A DNA stretch of 13,596 bases from positions 1 through 13,596 of the forward strand of contig DATJYV010000131.1 in assembly GCA_035499415.1 (NCBI GenBank), in the 5' to 3' direction. The notes under the pieces were generated by a model. That model was not told the origin of the DNA. It saw only the letters and a list, made by a program, of their open reading frames with translations, and did no database searches. A program made the position numbers and the translations under genes. This document shows, in pieces, positions 7,521 through 13,596 of the stretch (its first letter is position 1; the number at the start of each line of letters is the position of its first letter). The stretch is from DATJYV01 sp035499415. Its GTDB lineage: Bacteria > Bacteroidota > Ignavibacteria > UBA10030.

Positions 7521-7535
7521 CCCGGGGCACCCGGG
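7521..7535. terminator. Possible hairpin at the convergent gene ends
   Basis: CCCGGG (7521-7526), loop GCA, CCCGGG (7530-7535) can form a 6-bp GC stem. It lies 15 bases after the Asp-box gene stop, in the 79-base gap before the convergent methyltransferase gene. No T tract follows on either strand, so a terminator role is only positional inference. Nothing else is seen in the gap. Confidence 0.25.
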
Positions 7536-7584
7536 AGCTTCGAATTCCCCCGCAGATTCATCTCACGAGAACACCGCCTCGCCA

Positions 7585-8247
7585 TCACGCCGCCAATTTT
7601 TGCCTCCGATAAACCACGACATTCCACGCAAACGTGGAGTTGTGATACAGAAGATCAAATCCACACTCCACAATCATCCTTTGAACATCTCCCCAATTGT
7701 GCCAGTACGGATGAAACTGTGCGCGGAAGAGCTTCGAGAGCGCAATCTCAATTTTGAACCCGAACTCAACCAGAAAATTTTCGCGCGGGTGTGACACCGC
7801 GAAGAGGTCCAGCGTTTTCTCCGTCGACTTGCGCACAAGCGTTCCGACATCCTCGTAGCAGCAAACCACCTTATCCAGCATCGTGATTTCGGCCGGGGCA
7901 ACGGAATCTGCCTGCTCGACGAAATCACCCTGAACATATTTTGTCCTCTCCTCAACGCCCATGAGGCCGGCAAATCTTCGTGCCTGATCCAACATTCCCC
8001 CGGAGAGGTCGATGCCTGTTGCTTGGCGGGCGCCTTCCTTAAGCAGGGTAAGATGCAACGCCCCGACTCCGCATCCGATATCGAGGACAGATTTCGCATT
8101 CACCGAGCCAAGCCGGATTCCGTCAAGCAGATAACGCTGGACCTTCTCGAGCTTTCCCTTGCGGAATCTCCTCGCGTACGATTTCGACCATCGCGAGAAG
8201 AAATTCGCAGTCCCGTGCGTCGACGGGCGACAGCACGCGGCGCTCAT
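7585..8247 (-). CDS. Class I SAM-dependent methyltransferase
   Basis: 220 residues. Motif I is VLDIGCGVG (54-62), followed by the acidic end of strand 2 in TGIDLS (D80), which binds the ribose of SAM, and VQGDF (105-109) as the next motif. The N-terminal helix FFSRWSKSYARRFRKGKLEKV resembles small-molecule methyltransferases of the UbiG/BchM style (Methyltransf_25/11 fold); the cysteine pair in DKVVCCYED and the C-terminal half YWHNWGDVQRMI should set the substrate, which I cannot name. Cytoplasmic. Its ATG overlaps the stop of the acetyltransferase gene in a 4-base ATGA, so it is translationally coupled and is the last gene of the FKBP-DedA-GNAT-methyltransferase unit. Confidence 0.88.
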   Translation of the reverse strand: MSAACCRPSTHGTANFFSRWSKSYARRFRKGKLEKVQRYLLDGIRLGSVNAKSVLDIGCGVGALHLTLLKEGARQATGIDLSGGMLDQARRFAGLMGVEERTKYVQGDFVEQADSVAPAEITMLDKVVCCYEDVGTLVRKSTEKTLDLFAVSHPRENFLVEFGFKIEIALSKLFRAQFHPYWHNWGDVQRMIVECGFDLLYHNSTFAWNVVVYRRQKLAA

Positions 8248-8702
8248 GCGTTTAGCTGCCAGTCGGTCTCGAACAATTCGTACTCCGTCATCACCATCCC
8301 CAACGCCTCGTAGGTCCGGCGGGCGATCTCATTATGCCTCTCAACGTACAGCCGGATGCCGCAGACCGACGGGTCTTTTCTTGCGAGCGAGACAACGTGT
8401 TCATACATGTTCTTGAAGACCCCTTTGTGCCGAAAATCCTTCCGAACATAAACGCTCTGTATCCACCAGAACGTGCCGTTGCGCCAATCGCTCCATTCGT
8501 ACGTGATCATCAGTTGCCCGACCAGCTCTCCGCGGATATCAGCGACGTAATAGAGCCCCCTTGATTTGTCGGACAGGATTCTGTCGACACCGTTGCGCAG
8601 GGTTTCAGGGTTGAGCCGCCGGTGCTCGGTCTCGGCCGCCATGAGCAAATTGAACTTCGTGATCTCCGGCGCGTCCTCCGGCGTTGCAACACGAATTTTC
8701 AT
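8244..8702 (-). CDS. GNAT-family N-acetyltransferase
   Basis: 152 residues, one GNAT domain over the whole length: the N-terminal strand MKIRVATPEDAPEI, the central strands (GLYYVADIRGELVGQLMITY), then motif A as IQSVYVRKDFRHKGVFKNMY with the acetyl-CoA pyrophosphate loop RHKGVF at about 91-96, and motif B near RLYVERHNEIARRTYEALGM (116-135). GNAT enzymes transfer acetyl from acetyl-CoA to amines; the acceptor here is unknown. A run of aromatics before motif A (YEWSDWRNGTFWW, 68-80) is a distinctive feature of this subgroup. It starts 6 bases after the DedA stop without a Shine-Dalgarno and ends in ATGA with the methyltransferase, so it depends on the operon for translation. Confidence 0.9.
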   Translation of the reverse strand: MKIRVATPEDAPEITKFNLLMAAETEHRRLNPETLRNGVDRILSDKSRGLYYVADIRGELVGQLMITYEWSDWRNGTFWWIQSVYVRKDFRHKGVFKNMYEHVVSLARKDPSVCGIRLYVERHNEIARRTYEALGMVMTEYELFETDWQLNA

Positions 8703-8708
8703 GGCAGG

Positions 8709-9365
8709 TCAGGAGCGCCGGGCGGAACGATGGTGAAGTTGATGTTTGACGAATTCGATCAAAGCGGGCAAACCGGGAATGAGGACAAGGACGATAATGA
8801 CGAGCGAGAAATTATTCTTTACGAGAGGGATATTTCCGAAATAGAAACCCGTTCCAACGAAGAGCGTGACCCAGAGTATTGCCCCGAGGATGCTGAAGAG
8901 GAGAAATCGCACGTAGGCCATCCGGCCGATGCCGGCCACGAACGGCGCGAAGGTCCGGATGATCGGCAGGAATCGGGCGATGACGACGGTTTTCCGCCCG
9001 TGTTTCTCGTAGAATCTCTGTGTCCGGTCGAGATACGCGCGATTGAAGAGCCGCGATTCGGCCGAGCTGAAAACCCGCGGTCCGACGGCACGACCGATCC
9101 AATAATTGACGTTGTCTCCCGAGAGCGCGGCTGCGACAAGGAGCGGAGCTGCGATCTCCGCGTGGAGGGCGTTAATGGCGGCAAGGGATCCCACGGCAAA
9201 GAGGAGCGAATCGCCCGGAAGAAACGGGGTGACGACAAGCCCCGTTTCGCAAAATACGACAACGAAGAGGAGAAGATAGACCCAGGTGCCGTGCGCCGTG
9301 CAGAACTCGAGAAGATGCCGGTCAAGATGGAGGGCGAACTCCACGAGCGTTTTGAGCGGCTCCAT
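8709..9365 (-). CDS. DedA-family membrane protein (VTT domain)
   Basis: 218 residues with several hydrophobic segments. Conserved DedA features are present: E40 in FCETGLVV, the re-entrant loop TPFLPGDSLL with D52, the amphipathic middle YEKHGRKTVVIARFLPIIR with R121 and R127, and APFVAGIGRM. DedA proteins sit in the inner membrane; recent work links the family to lipid scrambling or undecaprenyl-phosphate recycling and to envelope and pH tolerance, and the acidic and arginine residues seen here are those needed in E. coli YqjA/YghB. Length (about 200-220) is normal. It begins 9 bases after the FKBP stop and ends 6 bases before the GNAT start, so it is an internal operon gene. Confidence 0.95.
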   Translation of the reverse strand: MEPLKTLVEFALHLDRHLLEFCTAHGTWVYLLLFVVVFCETGLVVTPFLPGDSLLFAVGSLAAINALHAEIAAPLLVAAALSGDNVNYWIGRAVGPRVFSSAESRLFNRAYLDRTQRFYEKHGRKTVVIARFLPIIRTFAPFVAGIGRMAYVRFLLFSILGAILWVTLFVGTGFYFGNIPLVKNNFSLVIIVLVLIPGLPALIEFVKHQLHHRSARRS

Positions 9366-9374
9366 GGAAACGGC

Positions 9375-10058
9375 TCACTTGATCGAAACAAGCTCCACTT
9401 CAAAAATGAGCGTCGCACCCGGCTCGATGTCATTGCCCGCTCCGCGGTCGCCGTATGCGAGGTCGGAAGGGACAAAGAGCTGCCATTTGGAGCCGACGGG
9501 CATCAGCTGAAGCGCTTCCGACCAACCTTTAATGACGTTGGTTAAGGGGAATGTAATCGTCTGTCCACGTTTATAGGAGCTGTCGAATTCCTTTCCGTCG
9601 ATCAGCGTGCCGCGGTAGTTGCATTCCACCGATTGCCCGGCGGTGGGCTTGGGCCCGCTGCCGGCTTTCAGAATCTTGTACTGGAGTCCGCTTGGGAGGG
9701 TTACAACGCCTTCTTTCTTCTTATTCTCGGCGAGAAACGCCTCCCCCGTTTTCTTATTGCGCTCCGCCGCCACTCCCTGTTTCTCCATCATTTCGGCCTG
9801 GTATTGTTTCATCGTTTCCTCAATTTGCTGGTCTGTGAGGAGCGGTGTTGCTCCGCTCAAGGCATCGCGTATGCCGCGGACAAGGACGTCGGCGTCGATG
9901 TCCTCCGCCCGCTGGACCATGTTCCGGCCGATGTCGAGCCCGACGCTGTAACTAAATTTCTCCTTCTGAGTTTTCAATGCCGGAGTGCTTCCCTGCGCCA
10001 ATGCCCCGACAATCACCGCCAACACGGTTAACCCGATTCCCAAAATTCGATTGACCAT
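9375..10058 (-). CDS. Exported FKBP-type peptidyl-prolyl cis-trans isomerase (Mip/FkpA-like)
   Basis: 227 residues from the ATG at 10058, chosen because AGAGG lies 8 bases upstream (10067-10071) and the protein then opens with a signal peptide (MVNRILGIGLTVLAVIVGALAQ). The longer in-frame extension to 10217 would cross the upstream terminator and is non-coding. Residues about 30-110 form the FKBP_N dimerisation domain (FSYSVGLDIGRNM, long helix with MKQYQAEMMEK), and 130-227 the FKBP catalytic domain: YRGTLIDGKEFDSSY with Y138, F148 and D149, VIKGWSEALQLMPVGSKW, and AYGDRGAG. Known homologues are periplasmic or surface dimers that fold proline-containing envelope proteins. First gene of the four-gene minus-strand unit. 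Confidence 0.94.
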   Translation of the reverse strand: MVNRILGIGLTVLAVIVGALAQGSTPALKTQKEKFSYSVGLDIGRNMVQRAEDIDADVLVRGIRDALSGATPLLTDQQIEETMKQYQAEMMEKQGVAAERNKKTGEAFLAENKKKEGVVTLPSGLQYKILKAGSGPKPTAGQSVECNYRGTLIDGKEFDSSYKRGQTITFPLTNVIKGWSEALQLMPVGSKWQLFVPSDLAYGDRGAGNDIEPGATLIFEVELVSIK

Positions 10059-10083
10059 TGAATGTACCTCTCGTCTGTTCGTA

Positions 10084-10110
10084 GCCGCCTGCCGGACGTT
10101 CCGTGGCGGT
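10084..10110 (-). other. Stem-loop in the FKBP leader
   Basis: CCGCC (10085-10089) pairs with GGCGG (10105-10109), and inside it CGG (10093-10095) pairs with CCG (10101-10103). It lies between the AT-rich probable promoter region (about 10112-10142, where the minus strand reads TATGTTG about 20 bases after a T run) and the ribosome binding site at 10067-10071. It may affect message stability or be incidental. Confidence 0.3.
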
Positions 10111-10135
10111 TCAACATACCCTTTTTTCTCATAAA

Positions 10136-10162
10136 TTAAAAAGGCGCGACGTCGTCGCGCCC
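10136..10162 (-). terminator. Intrinsic terminator of the YGWI-repeat gene
   Basis: GGCGCGACG (10143-10151), one base, then CGTCGCGCC (10153-10161) is a perfect 9-base inverted repeat; in practice a stem of about 8 bp with a 3-base loop. On the minus strand it is followed directly by TTTTTAA (10142-10136). It starts 28 bases after the stop of the 607-residue gene and separates that gene from the FKBP operon. Confidence 0.88.
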
Positions 10163-10189
10163 TTGCGTTCCCCTCATCCCTCCACCACG

Positions 10190-12013
10190 TCAGTCCTTGT
10201 AGATCGTGATCCCCCAATGCGTACGGTCCTCGGGCGGGTCGTCATTCCAATCGTTGTATGCGTGCGAATCGTCCGTCCGGAAGTGGACCTCGTACTTTCC
10301 CGGCTTCAGCTTCAGCGTCTCGTCGACCATTCGATTTTTGTCCGCGCCCCCCGCATGTCTCGTCTTATCGAACGTCATCTCCCAGATGCGCTCGCCGCTG
10401 CCAAGGTCGGTGATCCAGCCGTAATCGTCCATTTCATCATCCTTCCCTTCACCGATGGCGTAGATGCGGACGGTTGTGGGCCGGTCAAGCGTAAACTCTT
10501 TGCGCACGTGCTGATCGTCTCCGACGCGGGTGAGCTGGACGAGAACGCCGGACTCCTCTCGTTCGGAAAACGAAGAGGTTGAGTTCATGTCGAAGTCATC
10601 TCCCGCGCCCATGACCGTAATGCCCCAATGTTCCTCGTCGAACGGGGGCGAGGCATTCCAATTGTCGTAGGAATGCGACCCGTCCGTCTCGTAATAGACC
10701 ATGTAATCCCCCTTCGGCAATTCGACGACTTCGTCCGCGAGCCGGTTTTTCGAATCCCCGCCGGCGTGATATGTCGAACGCCCTTCCATCGTCCAGACTC
10801 GGCGCCTTGTTTTTGCGTCGACGATCCATCCGTAGTCCGCCATCTTATGGCTTGCTTCATCCATCTCGCCCAGCGCGTAGACCCAAATTTTCGAATCCTT
10901 CTTCAGTGAGAAGCCGCCGCTCTTGTAGTCGTTGTCGCCCGCCTTGACGAGCTGGACCAGCGCATTCTTCCCGAGCTCCGGAGGGTCGCCGGCCTTCACA
11001 GAGCTTCGCGCGCTCTCGTCGGTTGCAGTCAGGGTGACGCCATATCTGAACGGGTCGGAGGGAGGCGCGGCATTCCAATCGTCATTCGAATGGGAATCGT
11101 CGGAAATATAATAGAGCTCATACTCTCCCCTGGGCAGGGTCACGTCGCCGGAAAAGACGCGATTCTTTTCATCCCCGCCTGCGGGGCGTGTGGAATGATA
11201 AGACATCTGCCAGATGCGCTCCCGAGACCCGCTGCTGACGATCCAGCCGTAGTCGAACATGTCGTCCTTCTTTCGACCTTCGCCGACAGCGTAGACGTGG
11301 ATGACGGCGTCACGCGAGACACTGAGCGATTTGTGCACAAAGGCATTATCGCCGATTCTTGTCGAAGAGAAAATCTCTCCCGGCATTTTCATCGGCGGCT
11401 CGAACGGCGTGACTGATGCCGCGTCCGTTTCCGGAACTGTCAGGGTAATTCCCCAATCCGATTTCGCGTGATCCATGAACTCTTCATTCTGATCATCCCC
11501 GTCGAAAATTTTCCGGATAAAGTTGCCGAACTTATCCCATTTTTTTTCCTGCTTCTTCCGGCGGTCGATGTTCGTGTTGACATTGGAAAACGGCGTGTGC
11601 ACCGCGTAGGCGTAGGCGGTGAAATATACTTCGTAGCTCCCGGCGCGGAGCGCGAGGTCCTCGTCGGAAGTGCGGTGGATGGATTTGCCCGAGGTGTTGC
11701 CGAACGTCATGACCCAGACCGGCTCGCGCGTTTGTGCGTCGATGATCCATCCGTAGGCGTACATCTGATCGTCGGTATGATCGTCCGTCAGTTCCCGCCA
11801 GAATGAATGCTCTCCGCCGCCGACGGCGGAAACGTGGACCGACAGGTCTTTGGCCAGCGTGATGCCCGTGGCGCGGACTTCTTCCTTCGTAAAATCCTTC
11901 AATGAGACGATTTCCTTTGACGACCCCGGTGAGGCAGGTCCGACGATGGTGAATGTCGCTTGTGAGGGCAGGGCGGCGAGGAGACAACAACTGAAGATGG
12001 GTGCGAATCTCAT
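10190..12013 (-). CDS. Secreted protein with four tandem YGWI repeats, function unknown
   Basis: 607 residues. ATG at 12013 is supported by GGAGG at 12019-12023 and a signal peptide (residues 1-19, likely cleaved after PSQA). The rest is four repeats of about 112 residues: 47-194 (enlarged), 219-330, 356-468 and 496-607. Each runs through a VYAxGEG strand, an acidic stretch, DYGWI, R-x-x-W-x-M, AGG-x-x-KNR, LP-x-G-x-Y-x-V/L-Y, TDDSHS-x-x-DWN-x-x-PP and a closing WGIT. The conserved cluster of Asp, His and Trp suggests a ligand- or calcium-binding beta domain, but that is inference. I do not recognise the domain. No cysteine remains in the mature part, and no lipobox or C-terminal sorting domain is seen. 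It has its own strong terminator and is separated from the glycoside hydrolase gene upstream by 140 bases, in which I see no clear promoter. Confidence 0.85.
   Translation of the reverse strand: MRFAPIFSCCLLAALPSQATFTIVGPASPGSSKEIVSLKDFTKEEVRATGITLAKDLSVHVSAVGGGEHSFWRELTDDHTDDQMYAYGWIIDAQTREPVWVMTFGNTSGKSIHRTSDEDLALRAGSYEVYFTAYAYAVHTPFSNVNTNIDRRKKQEKKWDKFGNFIRKIFDGDDQNEEFMDHAKSDWGITLTVPETDAASVTPFEPPMKMPGEIFSSTRIGDNAFVHKSLSVSRDAVIHVYAVGEGRKKDDMFDYGWIVSSGSRERIWQMSYHSTRPAGGDEKNRVFSGDVTLPRGEYELYYISDDSHSNDDWNAAPPSDPFRYGVTLTATDESARSSVKAGDPPELGKNALVQLVKAGDNDYKSGGFSLKKDSKIWVYALGEMDEASHKMADYGWIVDAKTRRRVWTMEGRSTYHAGGDSKNRLADEVVELPKGDYMVYYETDGSHSYDNWNASPPFDEEHWGITVMGAGDDFDMNSTSSFSEREESGVLVQLTRVGDDQHVRKEFTLDRPTTVRIYAIGEGKDDEMDDYGWITDLGSGERIWEMTFDKTRHAGGADKNRMVDETLKLKPGKYEVHFRTDDSHAYNDWNDDPPEDRTHWGITIYKD
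10193..11875 (-). repeat. Four tandem coding repeats within the YGWI-repeat gene
   Basis: Units at 11875-11432, 11359-11024, 10948-10610 and 10528-10193 (minus strand). Similarity is visible in DNA as well as protein: on the + strand ATTCCAAT followed by TCGT/TGTCG and a GAATCGTC-like stretch recurs near 10246, 10659 and 11071. Units 2-4 are close to each other in length and motif order; unit 1 is divergent and longer. This points to duplication of one domain. Confidence 0.85.
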
Positions 12014-12153
12014 GCGAACCTCCGGAGCGTTCGGATTGACGGCCAGATGATTCTAGAAGATACGGCGGGCGGAGCGGAAGGTTACAACCCGGGATTTGGC
12101 GTCGAATTGGCGTGAAAAAGGCGCGGGGAGGGGAAACAGCCGCAGGGGGATAA

Positions 12154-13203
12154 CTATTCCGCGTTGCGGGTAATTTCGCGAATGAACTTCACTTCTTCGG
12201 GGCGATAGGGATTTCCGTTTTTTCGAAATACGTCATGGAACCAGATCATCGGCTCCGAGCCGTCGGGAACGGGCTTATCCCATTCATAGATCGTGTTTGT
12301 CTTTCCCGAAACCAACCCCCAATTAATCGCTCCCACGTCATACTGTTTGAAAATGGGAAGATGGGTTTGAAATGTACTGTGCCTGGTGCGGGCCATGTAC
12401 TCGGTGCACACGATGGGTCGCCCGAGCTTCTGAAGGTTGAGAATTTCCTGTTTCAGACTTGTCGTGTCGCCGTAATTGTGAAATGTAATCACGTCAGAGT
12501 TGGATATCTGAAATGCGTTCAGCTCCTTATGATCATACCACAATCCAGACGTCAGCGGCTGAGTCGGACTTGCCGCTCGCGCCCATCGAAACACTTCCTT
12601 CAACAGCGGCAATGACCTTTCGTTGTAACCGCTGTTTCCCGGCTCGTTATACAGGTCCCACATGAAGACGCGGCCGTCCCGCCCGAATGTCGAAATGATA
12701 TCCTTGACGTAGCGCTCGAGGTATCCCCATCTGCCCGGGTCGTTATGCGTTGCGGCGTTCGGGCTGCGCACCCAGCCGCTGTTGTGAACGCCCGGCTTCG
12801 GCGCCGGCTGTTTGCCGATCGCGGCGTCGGGATACCAGCAGTCGTCGAATATCACGAAGAGAATCCGGATGCGGTGCTTCGCCGCAATGCCGAGGAATCG
12901 CCCGACTCTGCTCTTGAATCCGGCCGAGTCTGCCTGCCACGCGAGGTCGTGAAGGAACACGCGCATCACGTTCATCCCGGCTCCCTCCGCGAATCCCAGC
13001 TCGCGGTCGATCGTGGAGGTGTCATACGTCTCCGCCTGCCACATCTCGAGCTGATTCACCGCCGTGCTCGGTATGAAGTTCGCCCCCACAAGCCAACCCT
13101 GCTCGCGGTACCATTCGGCCGCCTGCTCCGACGTCCATCGAGGTCCGATGGATGCGGAGTCAGCGGCCGAGAGGATAAGGATGGAAAGAAGAAGTGAAAC
13201 CAT
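12154..13203 (-). CDS. Secreted GH5-like (clan A) glycoside hydrolase
   Basis: 349 residues with a short N-terminal signal sequence (MVSLLLSILILSAADSA). The beta/alpha-barrel pattern of clan GH-A is clear: GWLVGANFIPSTAVNQLEMW on the first strand, NVMRVFLHDL on the second, ILFVIFDDCWYPDA on the third, the acid/base glutamate E187 in WDLYNEPGN after strand 4, FHNYG on strand 6, the nucleophile E268 in VCTEYMART on strand 7 and INWGLVSGKTN on strand 8. This is a conserved bacterial type usually labelled cellulase-family glycosylhydrolase or 1,4-beta-xylanase; true substrate unknown. Length and catalytic residues are complete. The ATG at 13203 has only a weak GGAT upstream. It is followed, in the same direction, by the YGWI-repeat gene. 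Confidence 0.88.
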   Translation of the reverse strand: MVSLLLSILILSAADSASIGPRWTSEQAAEWYREQGWLVGANFIPSTAVNQLEMWQAETYDTSTIDRELGFAEGAGMNVMRVFLHDLAWQADSAGFKSRVGRFLGIAAKHRIRILFVIFDDCWYPDAAIGKQPAPKPGVHNSGWVRSPNAATHNDPGRWGYLERYVKDIISTFGRDGRVFMWDLYNEPGNSGYNERSLPLLKEVFRWARAASPTQPLTSGLWYDHKELNAFQISNSDVITFHNYGDTTSLKQEILNLQKLGRPIVCTEYMARTRHSTFQTHLPIFKQYDVGAINWGLVSGKTNTIYEWDKPVPDGSEPMIWFHDVFRKNGNPYRPEEVKFIREITRNAE

Positions 13204-13358
13204 GTGGATCCGAAAAAGTTACCGGCGATGAGCTCTCCGTCAGCGGATCACATCGTTCAAGGGGAGAAGAAGCGATCCCAGCAATGGAAAACGTCAGCCT
13301 GAACTTTGTGCCGAGTTTTGTATGAACACCCCTAATCAAGGTAACCACAGAAACAATC

Positions 13359-13596
13359 TTATCTTGAGGTGTACCGCACAAGGTGATATCGAACGTCTTC
13401 CATGTACCAACTCGCATCTATGAAGAAGTATTCGAATCGCCCTAACTCGATGCTGGGGAATATTTCGCTCTGGAAGAATTCTCTTTTGTAGACCGTCGTT
13501 CCGGGTGCATCGTCTATGGTGAATTCACCTTGAAGTGGTGTATATCCTGTAGCAAACACTCCTATGCGGTCATCAAAAAAAGCAATGACCGAATCT
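13359..13596 (-). CDS. C-terminal end of an unidentified protein (cut by window edge)
   Basis: The frame is open from the right edge to a TAA at 13359-13361, giving about 78 residues; the GTG at 13559 is only an internal valine codon, since the open frame (FFDDRIG) continues past it. The visible part has a beta-rich look with many aromatic and acidic residues (FEYFFIDASWYMEDVRY) and ends YTSR. No family is recognised. The DNA is AT-richer than the other genes (about 43 percent GC in 13321-13440). The 155 bases between it and the glycoside hydrolase gene show no clear terminator or promoter. Confidence 0.55.
   Translation of the reverse strand, partial: DSVIAFFDDRIGVFATGYTPLQGEFTIDDAPGTTVYKREFFQSEIFPSIELGRFEYFFIDASWYMEDVRYHLVRYTSR

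Noticed and set aside
7506..7612. Possible small MoaD/ThiS-like partner after the Asp-box gene
   Set aside because: Some Asp-box genes of this type have such a neighbour, so the three plus frames were read: none has a suitable start, length or C-terminal GG.
8622..9545. 307-codon plus-strand open frame opposite the GNAT, DedA and FKBP genes
   Set aside because: Its very Asp/Glu/Arg-rich, low-complexity translation is what antisense of membrane-protein DNA gives, and it spans three well-supported genes.
10059..10217. N-terminal extension of the FKBP gene to 10217
   Set aside because: The extra 53 residues would be encoded by the terminator hairpin and leader; the ATG at 10058 has a ribosome binding site and a signal peptide.
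10190..12013. Possible lipoprotein signal in the YGWI-repeat protein (FSCC near residue 8)
   Set aside because: The cysteines precede the hydrophobic core and the lipobox is poor; a signal peptidase I site after PSQA fits better.
13206..13248. GATCCG...CGGATC inverted repeat upstream of the glycoside hydrolase
   Set aside because: Only six bases per arm with a loop of about 30 bases; not distinguishable from chance.

Overview
The window carries 13 complete protein-coding genes, one gene cut by the right edge and one gene remnant. It looks like ordinary chromosome of a free-living bacterium: moderately GC-rich, densely packed, with no transposase, integrase, phage gene, CRISPR array, tRNA or rRNA visible. 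The ArsR type (C-x-C in the metal helix), the M28 peptidase, the six-Asp-box protein and the secreted YGWI-repeat protein would suit the Bacteroidota/Ignavibacteria side of the FCB group, but that placement is an inference from protein style. Clear Shine-Dalgarno sequences occur at several starts and are missing at others.

Left block (+ strand, 26-3699): a family-39-type membrane glycosyltransferase, a short-chain dehydrogenase overlapping it by 8 bases, and a 12-helix major-facilitator exporter. They are probably one transcript.

Arsenic remnant (- strand, 3787-4804): a TTGACA-N17-TATCTT promoter with an embedded inverted-repeat operator drives an arsR regulator. The 3' end of arsR is joined to the last ~40 codons of an arsenate reductase gene (arsC) in a different frame, followed by an intact arsN2-type acetyltransferase. 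An internal deletion appears to have removed the catalytic part of arsC and given ArsR a missense tail of about 45 residues.

Middle (+ strand, 4916-7505): a secreted carboxypeptidase Q-like M28 zinc peptidase, a short palindromic intergenic element, and a cytoplasmic protein with six Asp-boxes (sortilin/BNR-type beta-propeller).

Right block (- strand, read from 13596 to 7585): the C-terminal end of an unidentified protein; a secreted clan-A (GH5-like) glycoside hydrolase; a 607-residue secreted protein of four tandem ~112-residue repeats that I cannot assign to a named domain; a strong intrinsic terminator; then a tight four-gene operon of FKBP-type prolyl isomerase, DedA membrane protein, GNAT acetyltransferase and SAM methyltransferase, with gaps of 9 and 6 bases and a final 4-base overlap.

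The most interesting points are the arsR/arsC deletion junction with its intact promoter and operator, and the YGWI-repeat protein, which may define an undescribed extracellular domain. I found no convincing multi-gene defence or other new system.
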